A stretch of 64,000 nt of DNA from Plasmodium brasilianum. Its lineage: Eukaryota; Apicomplexa; Aconoidasida; Haemosporida; Plasmodiidae. The stretch is taken from contig NC_090126.1 in NCBI RefSeq assembly GCF_023973825.1, positions 1,473,001-1,537,000 on the forward strand. Direction: 5' to 3'. Position 1 is the first letter of the stretch, and every line of letters starts with the position of its first letter. A program made the translations under genes and the position numbers. Shown here piece by piece: positions 24,101-36,182 of this stretch. The notes beneath the pieces are model-generated. The model did no database searches. It was not told the DNA's origin and was given only the letters and a program-made list of their open reading frames with translations.

Positions 24101-27059
24101 GAATATTCATTTACATAAATATAGTATGTACCAGTATTATGTAGATGTTGATTTTATTCATTACTATAATACTTCCATGGATAGTGATGAGTGTCAACAA
24201 TATCAACATGCCGAACAGTTCAACTATAACAGTAGTAGTAGACTGTTAAGTAATATATGCGATGCTAAGAGTAAGGAGGACGAGAAAAAGAAAAAAAGCA
24301 AAATTAGTAAGCTCCACATGAGTGGTAATAATAATAACCTGGTCAGTAGCGACGTAGTTAGGACTAGCGCAATCAGTAGCAACCCTATGAGTAATAGTTC
24401 CAGTGCGTTGAAACACATAGGTGCAGTTAGAAGTGGCACGATGAGGGGAAAAGGTACCGAAAAAGGTGTAACATGTACCGATAGTGGAAATGTAAATAAT
24501 AATGCATGTACCGTTAGTGGAAATGTAAATAATAATGCTTGTACCAATAACAGAAATAGTAATAAATGTGCGATGGGCCCTAGAAGGAATAATGAAAGGG
24601 ATGAAAAGAATATGGCAATGGTAGATAACAAATATTGCAAGGCGAAGTTTACAGTAAAAGAAGAGGATAATGAACAAAACTACCATAGCGGCAGTGTTAT
24701 GACACAACATCATCCCATGGTGAGGCTACAGCATAGTAGTAACATTCATGATCATAAAAGATATTATCATCAGTATGATGAATATGGTGGACATGATGAA
24801 GAGGAGCAAGGAGAACAACAGTACGCACAAGAGAACATGATGAGGATGTATATATCAGAAGAGGAAGAGGAGAAGGGATATAATGAAGAGGAATATGATG
24901 AAGAAGAATATGTCGAAGCAGAATACGGTGAAGCAGAGTACGATGAGGAAGAAGAGGAAGAGGAAGGAGAAGAAGAGGATATGGAGGATGAAGATGCGTT
25001 AGAAGATAATATGGGAAACATGGGCAACATGAGTAACATGGACAACATGGATGATGATTATGATGACGTAGGAGTAATAGAAGTGGGAGTAGAAGAGGAG
25101 GAAGGATTTGAAGAGGAAGATGATGAATTTGAAGGAGCATATGGACCATATGTGGATGAGGAGGAGCATGAACAAGAATTTGAACATGTACATATACGTG
25201 AACGTGGACAGGAATGTGCAGCGGATGTGCATATGCATATGGGTGTGGGTGTGCAAAATGAAGGAAGTTATGCGGATAATATAAACGATGGAAAGAGAAA
25301 AAAGAAAAGATGTAGTCTTTCGAAAAATAATGAATCTCTGGTTCTTACGAAAGGAGGAGGAGGAGGAGTAGTAGTTGAATCATGTAGTAGCAGCTATTAC
25401 AATAATAGTAACAAACATGCAATTAAGAAGGGGGGAATATCATCCAATGCCATCGCCCCTTCAGCAGTGAGGGGTGGTGGTAGTGTTGTTGTTGGTGTTG
25501 GGACACGTATTGACGATGCAAATAACTCATCTGCATTTATATCAATGGGTAAGATAAAAAATATGAAAAAGACAAACAACAACGATAAGAGAGGGAAACT
25601 TGGGGCCGCTTCTTTATGTACCGGTTATGCAAGTAAGGACCATACTGCGGAAAATAAAAAAGGGAAAGACAAGGAGAATGAAAAAAAAAGAAACACAGCA
25701 GAAGTGGTAGTAGTAGTGCCAAGTGCGAATAGGGATCTTTATAATAGTAGCAGGGAGGGGTGCAACCATAATAATAAAGAGAATAGCGAATATAATATTA
25801 GAGCAAACAGGGTTGGCGGCAAATATAATAGTAGTGGTGGTGGTAAAGCGGATGATCCGAGTAGCAGCAATGTCATTGGAAGTAATAGCGGTAGTAATAG
25901 CGGAAATAATAGCCGCAATAATATTAACAGTAATAACGGCAATAATAGCTGCAGTAGCAACGGCGGAGGGGTACACGTGAAGAAGACGAACATAGTGGAA
26001 GACACGAAAAAAATAAAAAAAAATAAAATTGAAAATGCATGGAATGTTGAGAGTGAACAATTGCCAAAAATGGAAAAAATCATGAAAGAACAAAAGAATG
26101 GATTTGAAAATAATAAGAAAAAGAAAAAAGAAAAAAACAGAGTAGACCCAGATAGTTGGGTGTTTAGAGTTATGAAAAATTATCAAAGTGTAAATCCAGG
26201 TGAGAAAAATGGGCAGGTAGTAGTAAATAACAAAAAAATGGAAAGAGAAAATAAAAATAATGAGCTAAATGATAATGAGAAAGAAAAGGAGCTTAACCAA
26301 AAGGGAAATAAAAAGGAGGATACGGAACAGGAAAAAAGAAAAAAGAAAAAAAAAAAAAAAAAGGAAAAAAGTAAAGTAAAAGAACAAAATGGATATAGAA
26401 TTGGAGGAAAGGGGAAAGATGATGAAGATAGAGAAATAGAAGAAGAAGAGGAGGAAGAAGAAGATGATGAAGATGAACAAGAACAAGAACAACTAGAACA
26501 GCAACAGCAACAACAACAACAACAACAACAAAGAGAACAAATGAAAGGGGAAGAAATCAACGCCAATGATAAAAAAATTATTATTCATAATATACATAAA
26601 AATATGGATAAGAAAAAAATAAATGATTGTATTATTGACCGATTAAAAAAATATAATGATGGGCATGCTGTTCAAATTGATATATATCAAAGGAATATAA
26701 AAAAAGTATTTCCAAATTCGTATAATAATTATCAGAATAGTTATCCAAATAATTATGATAATAAAGTAAAAGGAACTGAATATTCTTACGCCATTGCTGA
26801 GTTAGATTGTCGTCAAAGTCAACAACTTTTACTTGACTTAGGTCTATATTGTAATGGTATTAAATTAAACATAGAAAATTTTAAGGAAAAAAAAAAAACA
26901 GATATCAAGAAATATAATAGAAAATATAATACATTTAGTACGTCATTTGATGGGTCCAAATTGAAAGAAGACAAATTTAAAAATTCGTTCTATAGAGGAG
27001 GAGGGGGGGGACGTCAGTGGCAACTCCGATTTGAAGCAAAAGATGCAGCATATGCTTGA
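21168..27059 (+). CDS. Asn-rich G3BP-like RNA-binding protein (NTF2-like + RRM)
   Basis: Single long exon, 1963 residues, ATG at 21168. Residues 1-765 are dominated by Asn runs: NNNS repeats at about 45-152, HHNS near 275-301 and NNNA near 425-457. Residues ~768-1000 resemble an NTF2-like domain: YMFIYQYYYVLHTKKEMMHN then FYSDNAILLISF at its start, later EYYRKLDVNECTVHINSIEV, and YYYFVQNIHLHKYSMYQYYV near its end. A Gly-Ile-Ser repeat (~845-885) is inserted inside it. An acidic Glu/Asp tract follows (~1208-1333), then Lys- and Glu/Gln-rich stretches. An RRM-like domain lies at ~1801-1908 (KKIIIHNIHKNMDKKKINDC, then YSYAIAELDCRQSQQLLLDL and GIKLNIENF). The tail has RGGGGGRQ (~1943). This order is that of animal and plant G3BP, a stress-granule scaffold. 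The assignment rests on architecture and short motifs. Confidence 0.8.
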   Translation: MYRSSDTKQYYKSKNKLPLIFYKNKYTNLKQSNSNYNSNTNGNNINNNNSNNNSNNNSNNNSNNNSNNNSNNNSNNNSNNNSNNNSNNSNNNSNNNSNNNSNNNSNNSNNNNNNNNKSNNNSNNNSNNKSNNNSNNNSNNNSNNKSNNSNNSCISHQQRGEGLSYIVNGTVNKSLDKNNINKSSSSSGNRICDNSNTNLLYKKKGSLNVHANTGTGKYSVSSSGNYRINNNDSEEHPSSCGNMLAYNEDMYNCDKQKVLNAGGSRYHAYNIDGNNSGHHSSHHNSHHNSHHNNHHNNHHNGNNSNSHSSHEYNSNNHAPLGKLQNNKNSYNFHQKKEGKHSYEEYLGNMPEGENSRGNNVGNNLSGNHSRGNNHINHSKNCNSNGNSNNNGNSNNSGNSNNSGSSNNNGNHSNKINNSTNSANNNSANNNNANNNNANNNNANNNNANNNNANNNNSNSNSISISSNNNNNNNNSISNSSSNNNNNSSSNSSSNSNSNNNVNGNVNGSINGNVHGNHSNHSFNYGPRSYKNYNVEDNENYMNLTSSKNANRCYEVSDNVSCMNMSVQKKMSYINFASNNNNNNGHHLNSHNNIHHSGPSNDHRKGSELNGDDLNNYSSVNEKMIDVAKEKSVLENNMLSRGDNKKALLNMMSNTRNKNNSTNNEVRKIEKKEEEDKYIKGNNNDRSTSTCNRSSYSVHKEVLTKNSMNNFGAANIISGVDGVNGASGVNSVNSVDEVNDINPVGSCSNMNNPNDMSGKNANSASGNAYNISYMFIYQYYYVLHTKKEMMHNFYSDNAILLISFNNQNRQDEKGNYNCVQNDLKNSMNVSEGGKQYAHGRGGITTNGGGIGSGIGSGIGSGIGSGIGSGSGSGIGSGIGSGSGRSANRAAGSGNVLYDDREHFFNLSDMVIEGSQKSEYMMKLKNRKMISEYYRKLDVNECTVHINSIEVVNLHDEIYIYIYGKMKKCKDTNVYYYFVQNIHLHKYSMYQYYVDVDFIHYYNTSMDSDECQQYQHAEQFNYNSSSRLLSNICDAKSKEDEKKKKSKISKLHMSGNNNNLVSSDVVRTSAISSNPMSNSSSALKHIGAVRSGTMRGKGTEKGVTCTDSGNVNNNACTVSGNVNNNACTNNRNSNKCAMGPRRNNERDEKNMAMVDNKYCKAKFTVKEEDNEQNYHSGSVMTQHHPMVRLQHSSNIHDHKRYYHQYDEYGGHDEEEQGEQQYAQENMMRMYISEEEEEKGYNEEEYDEEEYVEAEYGEAEYDEEEEEEEGEEEDMEDEDALEDNMGNMGNMSNMDNMDDDYDDVGVIEVGVEEEEGFEEEDDEFEGAYGPYVDEEEHEQEFEHVHIRERGQECAADVHMHMGVGVQNEGSYADNINDGKRKKKRCSLSKNNESLVLTKGGGGGVVVESCSSSYYNNSNKHAIKKGGISSNAIAPSAVRGGGSVVVGVGTRIDDANNSSAFISMGKIKNMKKTNNNDKRGKLGAASLCTGYASKDHTAENKKGKDKENEKKRNTAEVVVVVPSANRDLYNSSREGCNHNNKENSEYNIRANRVGGKYNSSGGGKADDPSSSNVIGSNSGSNSGNNSRNNINSNNGNNSCSSNGGGVHVKKTNIVEDTKKIKKNKIENAWNVESEQLPKMEKIMKEQKNGFENNKKKKKEKNRVDPDSWVFRVMKNYQSVNPGEKNGQVVVNNKKMERENKNNELNDNEKEKELNQKGNKKEDTEQEKRKKKKKKKKEKSKVKEQNGYRIGGKGKDDEDREIEEEEEEEEDDEDEQEQEQLEQQQQQQQQQQQREQMKGEEINANDKKIIIHNIHKNMDKKKINDCIIDRLKKYNDGHAVQIDIYQRNIKKVFPNSYNNYQNSYPNNYDNKVKGTEYSYAIAELDCRQSQQLLLDLGLYCNGIKLNIENFKEKKKTDIKKYNRKYNTFSTSFDGSKLKEDKFKNSFYRGGGGGRQWQLRFEAKDAAYA

Positions 27060-27884
27060 AATAGTTATTAGATTCAAGTGGGGAAGATAGATTTTTTTTT
27101 TTTTTTTTTTTCTTCTTATTTTTTTATAACAATAAATAGATATATAATATATATAAATATCCAAGCAAAGGGGGGGGCATATATTTTATGTGGGACCAAA
27201 CTTCACGGGATATCTTTAGACGCATGCATGTACAGCATACGTACATTATGCGCGCGCATATATGTGTGTGTGTATATATATACAGACAGTGGAACGTATC
27301 TCCCACAAAAGAGTTCACATACTTTTGTATAAACAAATTTTTTATTGTAAATAAATTTTTTTTTGAGAAATTTTTGCCCCCATTTACAATTCATTTTATT
27401 ATTACACATTATTATTCCATTACTTTATATTTTATTGATTTATATTTTATTGCTTTTTACGTTGTTGTATTTAATTTTCATTTTGCTCTTCTTTTCCATT
27501 CCTCCTTATATTTTGTAAAACGTTAATGAGTAAAATATATATAATAATCATTTTTTTATTATTCTTTTAATTTCAGTATTAAAAATTATACGATTAAGAA
27601 ACGACTGAAGAAATTTATATTTTCTTCCTAAGGGGAAAAACCTTTTTCTTGTATAATTAAAAATAATATTAAAATAAAAAATAATAATAAAATAAAATAA
27701 AATAAGGTATATATATATTATTATTACTAGGCAAACAATTTTGTAAGGTTTTTAATTTATGGGTGAATGAATACATGAGGAACATAAATTGCACACAAAT
27801 ATACATATAAATATGTATTATATGCATATATATTATATATACGTATAAACATGTGCATTTGTTCATGTACATATATATATATAC

Positions 27885-27915
<31 letters not shown>

Positions 27916-28392
27916 GTACATATAAAGATAAACAGGCAAAATAGGAACAAGGGTAAAAAAAATTGAACAAATGGAAATGACATATAATAAATAGCACATA
28001 TTATTAATATATAAATATAGTCATATCTACGTAAGTGAAACAACAACAAAAAAAAAGGGGAAAAAAAAAAAAAAAAAAAAAAAATAAACAGGTATAAATA
28101 CACACATGTGTGCATACGTAATTATGTACACATATTATATATGTATATATACGTAAAATATGTATACTTCTAAGAAACAAATTTGTATGAGCTAATTAAA
28201 TCTTAATTGTGATTAGCAAACTGTATATACAAGTTAAATTCATTAAAATTTTAATTAAAAAAATAAGACAAAATAAAATTAATCAAAGTAAAACAACATA
28301 AGGAATTACATATATACATATAAATAAATGTTACCTTTTTTTTTATTTTTATTTTTTTTTTATCATCCGTGTGAAAAGCACAAGACGTAAAA
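27060..28392. other. Convergent 3' spacer between G3BP-like gene and kinase
   Basis: Only T-rich runs (27091-27110), (TA)n tracts (27880-27920) and A runs (28056-28084). No supported gene. It should hold both 3' UTRs and polyadenylation sites. Confidence 0.5.
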
Positions 28393-29101
28393 TTACTGCA
28401 CTTGCGATTTAATCCAAGGGTGATTAAGAGCTAATGAAAGGGAAAAGCGTAATAATGAAGAAAAAACGTAAAGAGGACAAAAGCAAAAATGTATTTTATT
28501 AAAATACGACCGAGGTGTTTGTGTATGTGTACGTGTATGTGTATGTGCATTTGTATGTGTATGTATATGTATATGTATATGTGTATGTATATATATATAT
28601 GTATGTAAGTATGTATATATATGTATGTATGTATATATTTCTTTTCTTCTCTTTTCGTTATTTTATTTTATTTATTTTATTTTTTATGCACTGTTCAGAA
28701 TTTTACAACAATGCAAGCACATTCGCACACCACTCACCTTGATAAGCTGTAAGTCTTTTCTTTTCATTTCTTTCCAAGAGTTTTTTTAAAAAATCTACTG
28801 CCTATAGGGGGGGGAAAAAAGAAAAAAAAAGGAACGAAGGATACAATGTACGAATAATTGAATATACGAAAGAAAAAGTTGTATCATATTAAATAAAGGA
28901 TTCGACATGCAATATAACTATCATCATATTTTAATGCTCCTTTTTCTAATAACCTCAACTGATAAAGAAGAAAATTCTTTGCCCTTCCAGTTTATATTCT
29001 TGTTCAATATTTCGTCCTAATGGTGTTAAAAAAATGCGTTAACTTGTGGATAACTATATATATGGGTGGGCTCTTACACAAAAACACGTGTGCAGCTACA
29101 T

Positions 29102-29142
<41 letters not shown>

Positions 29143-29541
29143 AGCGTATGCACGTACAAAAGTATGGCAACACCGCACACATGCAGTTTTACATGTACAG
29201 TTTTTACATGTGTTCGTTGTGCATGCCTCTTTTATTCTGTTTTTAAAATTCTTACTACAACATTTGGCGTGTTTTTTCCTTCAAATGGATATTTTCCAGT
29301 CAACATAAAAAAAACCATTACACCCAAGGCCCAAATGTCAGACGATATGGTATACTTTTTTCTAAAAAATAAATAACGATCGTTTATTTAGCATTAATTG
29401 GTCTTACTCACGCGTGCAGGAATAGATGCATGTATATGTAGATATATATATATGTAGATATATATATATGTAGATATATATATATGTAGATATACATATA
29501 TATGTAGATATACATATATATAATAAATTCCATATGTGCGT

Positions 29542-29589
<48 letters not shown>

Positions 29590-30956
29590 TTTTTTCCGTT
29601 TTACCTTATCAGTTCAGGTGAAATATAATGCGGAGATCCACATAATTCCGTCAAATACTCACAGTTAACCTGTAAATATAAAAAATACATGAACAGTTAA
29701 GAATTTTTCCAACTGTGCGCCGTTATATCACACAAGTGTATACACATAAATGTGTGTATTATTTGTATGTGTACGTATATTACATGTAGGTAATATTATG
29801 TATTTACGCATACAAGAACGTGTCCCATTACTCACCTTCTTAGCCATTCCGAAATCTATTAACTTAATATTCTTTGTGTTTTTATTTAAAAATAAGAAAT
29901 TTTCTGCCTTAAAAATGGGTTAAAAAACAAGGGAGTGAACAAAACATGCTTCAAAATTTTGATGTATTATTTAAAAATGGAAAATAAAAGAATGCAACGG
30001 GAAATGCAAGGGGAATGGGAACGGGTAAAAAAAATGGAAAAAAAAAAAAGAAGAAAAAATAAAGTAAAAATAATAAGGTAAAAATAATAAAGAAAAAATA
30101 ATAAAGAAAAAATAATAAAGTAAAAATAATAAAGTAAAAATAATAAAGTAAAAATAATAAAGTAAAAATAATAAGGTAAAAATAATAAAGTAAAAATAAT
30201 AAAGTAAAAATAATAAAGTAAAAATAATAAAGTAAAAATAATAAAGTAAAAATAATAAAGTAAAAATAATAAAGTAAAAATAATAAAGTAAAAATAATAA
30301 AGTAAAAATAATAAAGTAAAAATAATAAAGTAAAAATAATAAAGTAAAAATAATAAAGAAAAAACAATATCGTGTCATTTAATTCCCCTTTAAAAAATAA
30401 TAAAAAAAATATTCCTCTGTTCATCTTTTTTCCTTTTTTACTTTTATGTCTCTGTGAATAATGTTTTTTGAATGTAAGTATTCCAAGGCGCAACAGATCT
30501 GGATCGATCAGGGGAGAAAAATTGTCAAAAAAAACGTTCATATGTGCGTATGTTTATTTAAATAAATGAATAAACTGGTACTATATACGTACATGCATTT
30601 ACTCAGGAAGTAAAACGACAAGGGCGCAGTTTACACATAAATGCATACAAGTACATACACAAACATATATACATACATACATATATACATACATACATAT
30701 ATACATATATACATACATATATACATACATACATATATACATACATGCATATATACATACATGCATATATACATACATGCATAACACACATATACAAACA
30801 CACACACACACACACACACACACGTAGTAACAAATTTGTTAAGGTGCAAAATGTAACTTAAAAAAAATCTGATCGCAAGTAAATATTTCTGTCATTTGTA
30901 AGTAACGTGTATTTATTCGTGGTCATATAATAAAGGCAAAACTGCCCCCCCTTCCC

Positions 30957-30997
<41 letters not shown>

Positions 30998-31891
30998 ATG
31001 TATATAATATATACACGGTGTGTATGTGGGAACAGGCTAACTGCTCTATACATATACAACTCTACTGCTCATATTTAAAAGAGTTAGGGATAATTACCTG
31101 CCTGACAATAAGCACCGATTCGCTCTCCAATAAACATTTATTTTTTACTACTTTATAAAATAATTCACCCCCTTCACATTTTTCTAATACAATATAAAAT
31201 TTATTTTTATCTTCAAAAAAATCTTTAAATTTTATAATATTTTCATGACTCATGACTGATAAATATTTTATTTCATTTTTGACCATCTTTTCAAAGTTGT
31301 AATTCTTTTTGTGCTTTTTCTTTTTCTTTATAATTTTCACAGCATATACTTCTTTTGTTTCTTTGTTAATGCATTCTCGTACTACTCTAAATTGAAGCAG
31401 AAATTGCAAAACGAAAAAGGCACAAATGTTCAGCAGTCATAACCACTATATAGTGCTAGATGTTCTACTAGATGTATTACTAGTAGTACTACTATATATA
31501 CTACTGTACATAACTGTATATAACCAATACATGGGTATATAATATAAACATATGCCATCCATACGCAACAATACACACACAACACAAGTATTTTTTTGTA
31601 CATGCACGTGCACAGTATACATCTGTACATACATATATATATAAATATATATATATATATAAATATATCCATTAGCATGTGTGTTTGCATACTAACTAGT
31701 ATATAATACTTCTTTACATGTACATTTTCATTTCTATACACAAGCAAGATATAGACAACATATCTGTGCATGCAAGTTCATATAAATTACCCGAAGGAGC
31801 CACAACCCAATACCTTTCCAAACTTATACTCATTTTTTTTTTTTTCTACATTGTTATAATGATGTAACAGTTTATTAATAGCATTTCCCAT
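28393..31891 (-). CDS. CAMK/CDPK-like Ser/Thr protein kinase without EF-hands
   Basis: Nine exons: 31891..31791, 31386..31098, 30498..30442, 29907..29836, 29669..29605, 29361..29256, 29016..28954, 28801..28738, 28430..28393. All phases match and the product is 284 residues. The catalytic set is complete: Gly loop LGCGSFGVV (28-36), AVK Lys51, helix-C Glu72, HRDIKAEN (145-152), DFG (167-169), CGSPHYISPE (183-192), DIWALGVMVF, and a C-terminal HPWI. The activation loop and DIWALGV resemble CDPK, CAMK and SNF1 kinases. The protein stops ten residues after the start of HPWIKSQVQ, so there is no autoinhibitory helix or calmodulin-like domain. It starts MGNAIN, which offers Gly2 for N-myristoylation, although Asn6 is a poor match to the usual Ser/Thr. 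It probably phosphorylates protein substrates constitutively or under trans control. Confidence 0.9.
28515..28640. repeat. GTATGT microsatellite in last kinase intron
   Basis: GTGTATGT / GTATATGT repeats between exons 8 and 9 of the kinase. Confidence 0.7.
29430..29522. repeat. TATATATATGTAGA repeat in kinase intron
   Basis: About five 16-18-bp units ending in TATGTAGA between exons 5 and 6. They are followed by a T run broken by two C (29541-29587) that leads to the exon 5 donor side on the minus strand. Confidence 0.75.
30055..30362. repeat. 14-bp GTAAAAATAATAAA minisatellite in kinase intron
   Basis: About twenty-two nearly identical copies between exons 3 and 4. The antisense frames read as FFLLYYFYFIIFTL-type shadow ORFs. 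Confidence 0.93.
30655..30825. repeat. TACATACATATA and CA microsatellites in kinase intron
   Basis: ACATACATATAT units followed by TACATGCATA units and a (CA)n run (about 30798-30823) in the intron between exons 2 and 3. Confidence 0.85.
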
Positions 31892-31932
31892 TGTTCGTCA
31901 TAATCTTACCATTGACCTTTTTTTTATTATTC

Positions 31933-31968
<36 letters not shown>

Positions 31969-32461
31969 AAATATATGGTCCCTATGTCCAATTAAATAAT
32001 TCCAACTATATTATATCAATTCAGACATTTTAAAATTTTTTCAAGTATCCAAAAATTTATAATTTATTACGGAAAGCACAATATTATTCTCATATTTATA
32101 TGTAAATTAAAATTATTTTAATGCAACTCCGTTTATTAATTTTTTAAAAAAACAAAAATGAAAAAATTATAAAGACGAGTGAAGCGAAGAATAAAAAAAA
32201 AGTAAAACAAAGAGTAACACAACGAGTAAAACAAAAAGAATAATTTAAAAAGAGTAATACAAAATGAGTAATGCAAAGAGCTAAAATAAAAAGCACAAAT
32301 AGAAATACAAACTGAAACAAAAAATTTATTCCTTAAGAATATATGTTACGATATCACGAAATATTGAATAAAAAGCTGCGTACAACATTTATTACCACAT
32401 GCTTGCAATTTTTTTTTTTTTTTTTCAACTTAAAACTGTACACAAGTATGTAAATAAAGAA

Positions 32462-32498
<37 letters not shown>

Positions 32499-32739
32499 CA
32501 TACATACATACATACATGCATACATACATACATACATACAACTATCTATTTATCTATATTTATAACATTCCATGTGAAACAACTCCACAATTTTCTAATT
32601 ATATCTAACATTTAAGACATTGATTACAGCTACATAGAAATGTACGTAATGCTTCAATTATATATACTTGTACAATCTAAGCGTTCTTCTCGAACAGTTC
32701 ATAACCGGAGTTAAGTATACATACATATATACGTACATA

Positions 32740-32945
32740 TATACGTACATGTATATATATGCATATATGTATATGTATGTATATATGTATATGTATGTAT
32801 ATATGTATATGTATGTATATATGTATATGTATGTATATATGTATATGTATGTATATATGTATATGTATGTATATATGTATATGTATGTATATACGCGTAT
32901 ATGTATGTATATACGCGTATATGTATGTATATACGCGTATATGCA
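32740..32945. repeat. 18-bp TATATATGTATATGTATG minisatellite
   Basis: About ten tandem units. The last few carry TATACGCG in place of TATATATG. Confidence 0.9.
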
Positions 32946-33969
32946 TACATATATAATACTGTAACTGTAATGTAGATATTATTATACAAATATTTAAATA
33001 CACAAATAAACAATGTTGGATAAGCTGGACTTTCTAAATACAAAAATCATGATAAAACACAAAGAACAACATGAAATTAAAACGTGTCAAAATAAATGAA
33101 ATAAAGAAAAAACAAAAAAAATAAGAAAAACAAAGAAAATGAAAAGAAATAAAAAAAAAAAAACAAAAAACAAATCATATAAAATTCAAAATCTAATAGA
33201 GCATTTTTTTTTTTTTTTTTTTTTTAATAAATATTAAATATATTTGTTAAGGTAAAAAAAAAAAAAAAAGAAAAGATATAAACATATGTTGCATATATAA
33301 ATATATATATTTTTTTATCTTTATATATGGTATGTTTTATTCGAAAACATTATTCAATTCATATGAAAAAGCTTAATATTAAAGAAGAAAAAAAAAAAAA
33401 AAAAAAAGAGCAAAGAAAAAAGCAAGCAGTTGTAAAATGAAAATGATTTTGCTTTTTACTCATTATACATTGAATTATCATTATTTTTTCCTAAAATACG
33501 AAATTAATAAAATGTTCATTCAAACATTAATGTACATATTCTTGATATAGAACGATAATATTTAATTAAACGATAAAAAACGAAGTTGTAGGTTAGGAGC
33601 GCATATAATATATATATATATATTAATGTATGTATATATATACATAATGTACAAACATACACGGAACGGGATGAATAAATTTTTTTTTTTCACATGAAAT
33701 GCCAGAATTTAAGTATATATATAAAAGTGTAAGGTAAAAGAAAATAAGCATATATAAAGTATTATAAACATTTTAATAATAAATTACTTTTCATACTTAT
33801 GTATACAGCATGTTGTTGTAAACAAATTTTTTTTTTTCGTATTTTAAAAAAAAAAAAAAAGAATGCATGTAGGGAAAAGAAATATAAAAAACCTTCCATG
33901 GTAGTTACGACTGTTTTTCGGTCAACATATATATAATAATGTATACAACTTACAAAAAAAACAAAAAAA

Positions 33970-34074
<105 letters not shown>

Positions 34075-36035
34075 ATAAAATAAAAAATACAAGAAATACG
34101 ACGGAGAATATTCATTTGGTAATAATTTTGTATTTTTCTGCCTCAATTATTAATATGGTGCATGCACAACGACGGAATATAAAATAAAAAATGGTAAAAA
34201 TGGGGTAAAATAAAATATTAACCGACTGCTAACAAATTATATAATTACATACGCATAATATAGTTCAACTTATGATCTGAGTCCAATTAGTGTAACGCAA
34301 GAGATTAACAAAAGAAGTGTTTACATACATGTGACAAATTTTTTTTTTTTTTTTTTCTTATATTGAAGTTAGAGAAAAATGAGCAAAAAAAAATTTTATA
34401 GAAAAACGCAATTTCCGCTTTACGTTATATAACAACATATCATTTGAAAAAAAAGGAAAACCCGGAAATCTAGAGAATAAATCAAAAAAATAAATAAATA
34501 TATATATATTCATATTTTGTTATCACGGGGTTGTAATGTTAACAAAAATTATGATAAATAATTTTTTTTACTTCCATCTTTTGTAAATTTAAAAATGGAC
34601 CGTTCGAAAATGGGCTTTTACTTTTCGTGCATGTACATGTTCATGTTTTTCCTTTTTTTGCTTCAATTTAATGGGAATCATGCCAATCATGCGTACACAC
34701 ATGCATGATGCGATGATTCGAAGAAGTGGAGGCATACAAATATACGTACATTCATACAAACTTATGTACATGCACATACATAAATGTATGTTACATCCAT
34801 TTGTTTATTCGAATGAAATTCCTTTTAACCCATTGGCTTTACTACAAAATTACGCATAATAGAGTATTCCTTTGAAAAAAGGCATAACGTTAATCCCATA
34901 CACAAAACTTCTGTTATTTCGTCCTTATCTTATTCTTATTTCATCAATATCCTGTTCTTCTTTACTTTTCTTTTCTTTTTTGTACATCGAGACGCTACCA
35001 AAAAAAGCGTCTAAATAAAACAAAAATAAAAGTTTTAAAAAGATATTTTACACATTTTCTAAAAATTCCTTGTTAATATTTTCAAAAATATCATATAATG
35101 CTACAATGGTATTTGCCTTAGGAAGAAAGATCTACATATGAACAAATTTCACCGATATTATTACAACCTAAAAGTGAACAACATTTTCATCCACTGTTGT
35201 TCATTCTCATGGCAGTTGTATCAACAACATAACGAATTGTCCATATAAATTTTCGTACAGTTACATTTGTATTTCTGCTCAGCGTAAATGTATGCATAAC
35301 AGGAAATGTGAACTACCTGCACATGTTCAAGTGTAAATGTGGGAAGATGTAATGACGTAATGGCGTAATAGCGTAACGACGCAATGACGCGTTTAACCTC
35401 TTGCATAGTTACCCATTCCTGAATAAACATTTATTTATGCGCATGCCAGAGTTTAACCTTTCCACAATTTTATTAGGCTAAAAAAGAAGACTTTAAAAGT
35501 TCAGTTATTTCTTTAAAAAAAAATGTTACCATTTTTTATGAACAGTTCAGAATTGTTCAAAATTGTACATAACTGTTCAGAACTTTTCGTTTTCTATTTA
35601 CAATGCGACATTAATTTTTTAAAGAAAAAAAAAAAAAGTAAAGATAACAAACATGACAAAGTAGAAATATAATAACATAACGAATTGAGAAAAGCTGGCA
35701 CTCCCTTAACACAGAAATAATTTATCTTAATTTAACACAAAACAGCATGATCATCTCCAAAGAAATTTAACATGAGGACTGCACTTACGAGCACGGGGAG
35801 TAACCATATCCCCTACTTTCAAATTCTAATATCCTACTCTCATTGTTATTGTCAGTGACATTCACCTTCTCGTTCAGTCATATGCTTTTTTTTCTCTTTA
35901 ACAATAAACCCTCACGAAAAGGGAAAAAAATTATGAACAAGTTCATAAAAAAAAAAAATAAAAAAAAGATATGTCCATATTTTATCATGTTCTCTCGAAT
36001 TTTTCCTTTCATTTAAAAAAAAAAAAAAAATCAAA

Positions 36036-36182
36036 CAGTATCATAGTGGTATAGTAGTTTAGTATCATAGTGGTATAGTAGTTTAGTATCATAGTGGTAT
36101 AGTAGTTTAGTAGCATAGAGGTATAGTAGTTTAGTAGCATAGAGGTATAGTAGTTTAGTAGCATAGGGGTGTAGTAGTATAG
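36036..36182. repeat. 24-bp repeat upstream of Lys-rich gene
   Basis: About six copies of a 24-bp unit containing CATAGTGGTATAGTAGTTTA. The copies drift from TATCATAGTGG to TAGCATAGAGG. The array ends about 310 bp upstream of the ATG at 36494. Confidence 0.9.

Noticed and set aside
24697..25149. Antisense Ser- and Pro/Leu-rich ORFs
   Set aside because: Complement of the acidic Glu/Asp tract of the sense gene.
30603..30849. CA/TACATA arrays considered as CRISPR-like repeats
   Set aside because: No spacers, no constant direct repeat, eukaryotic intron context.
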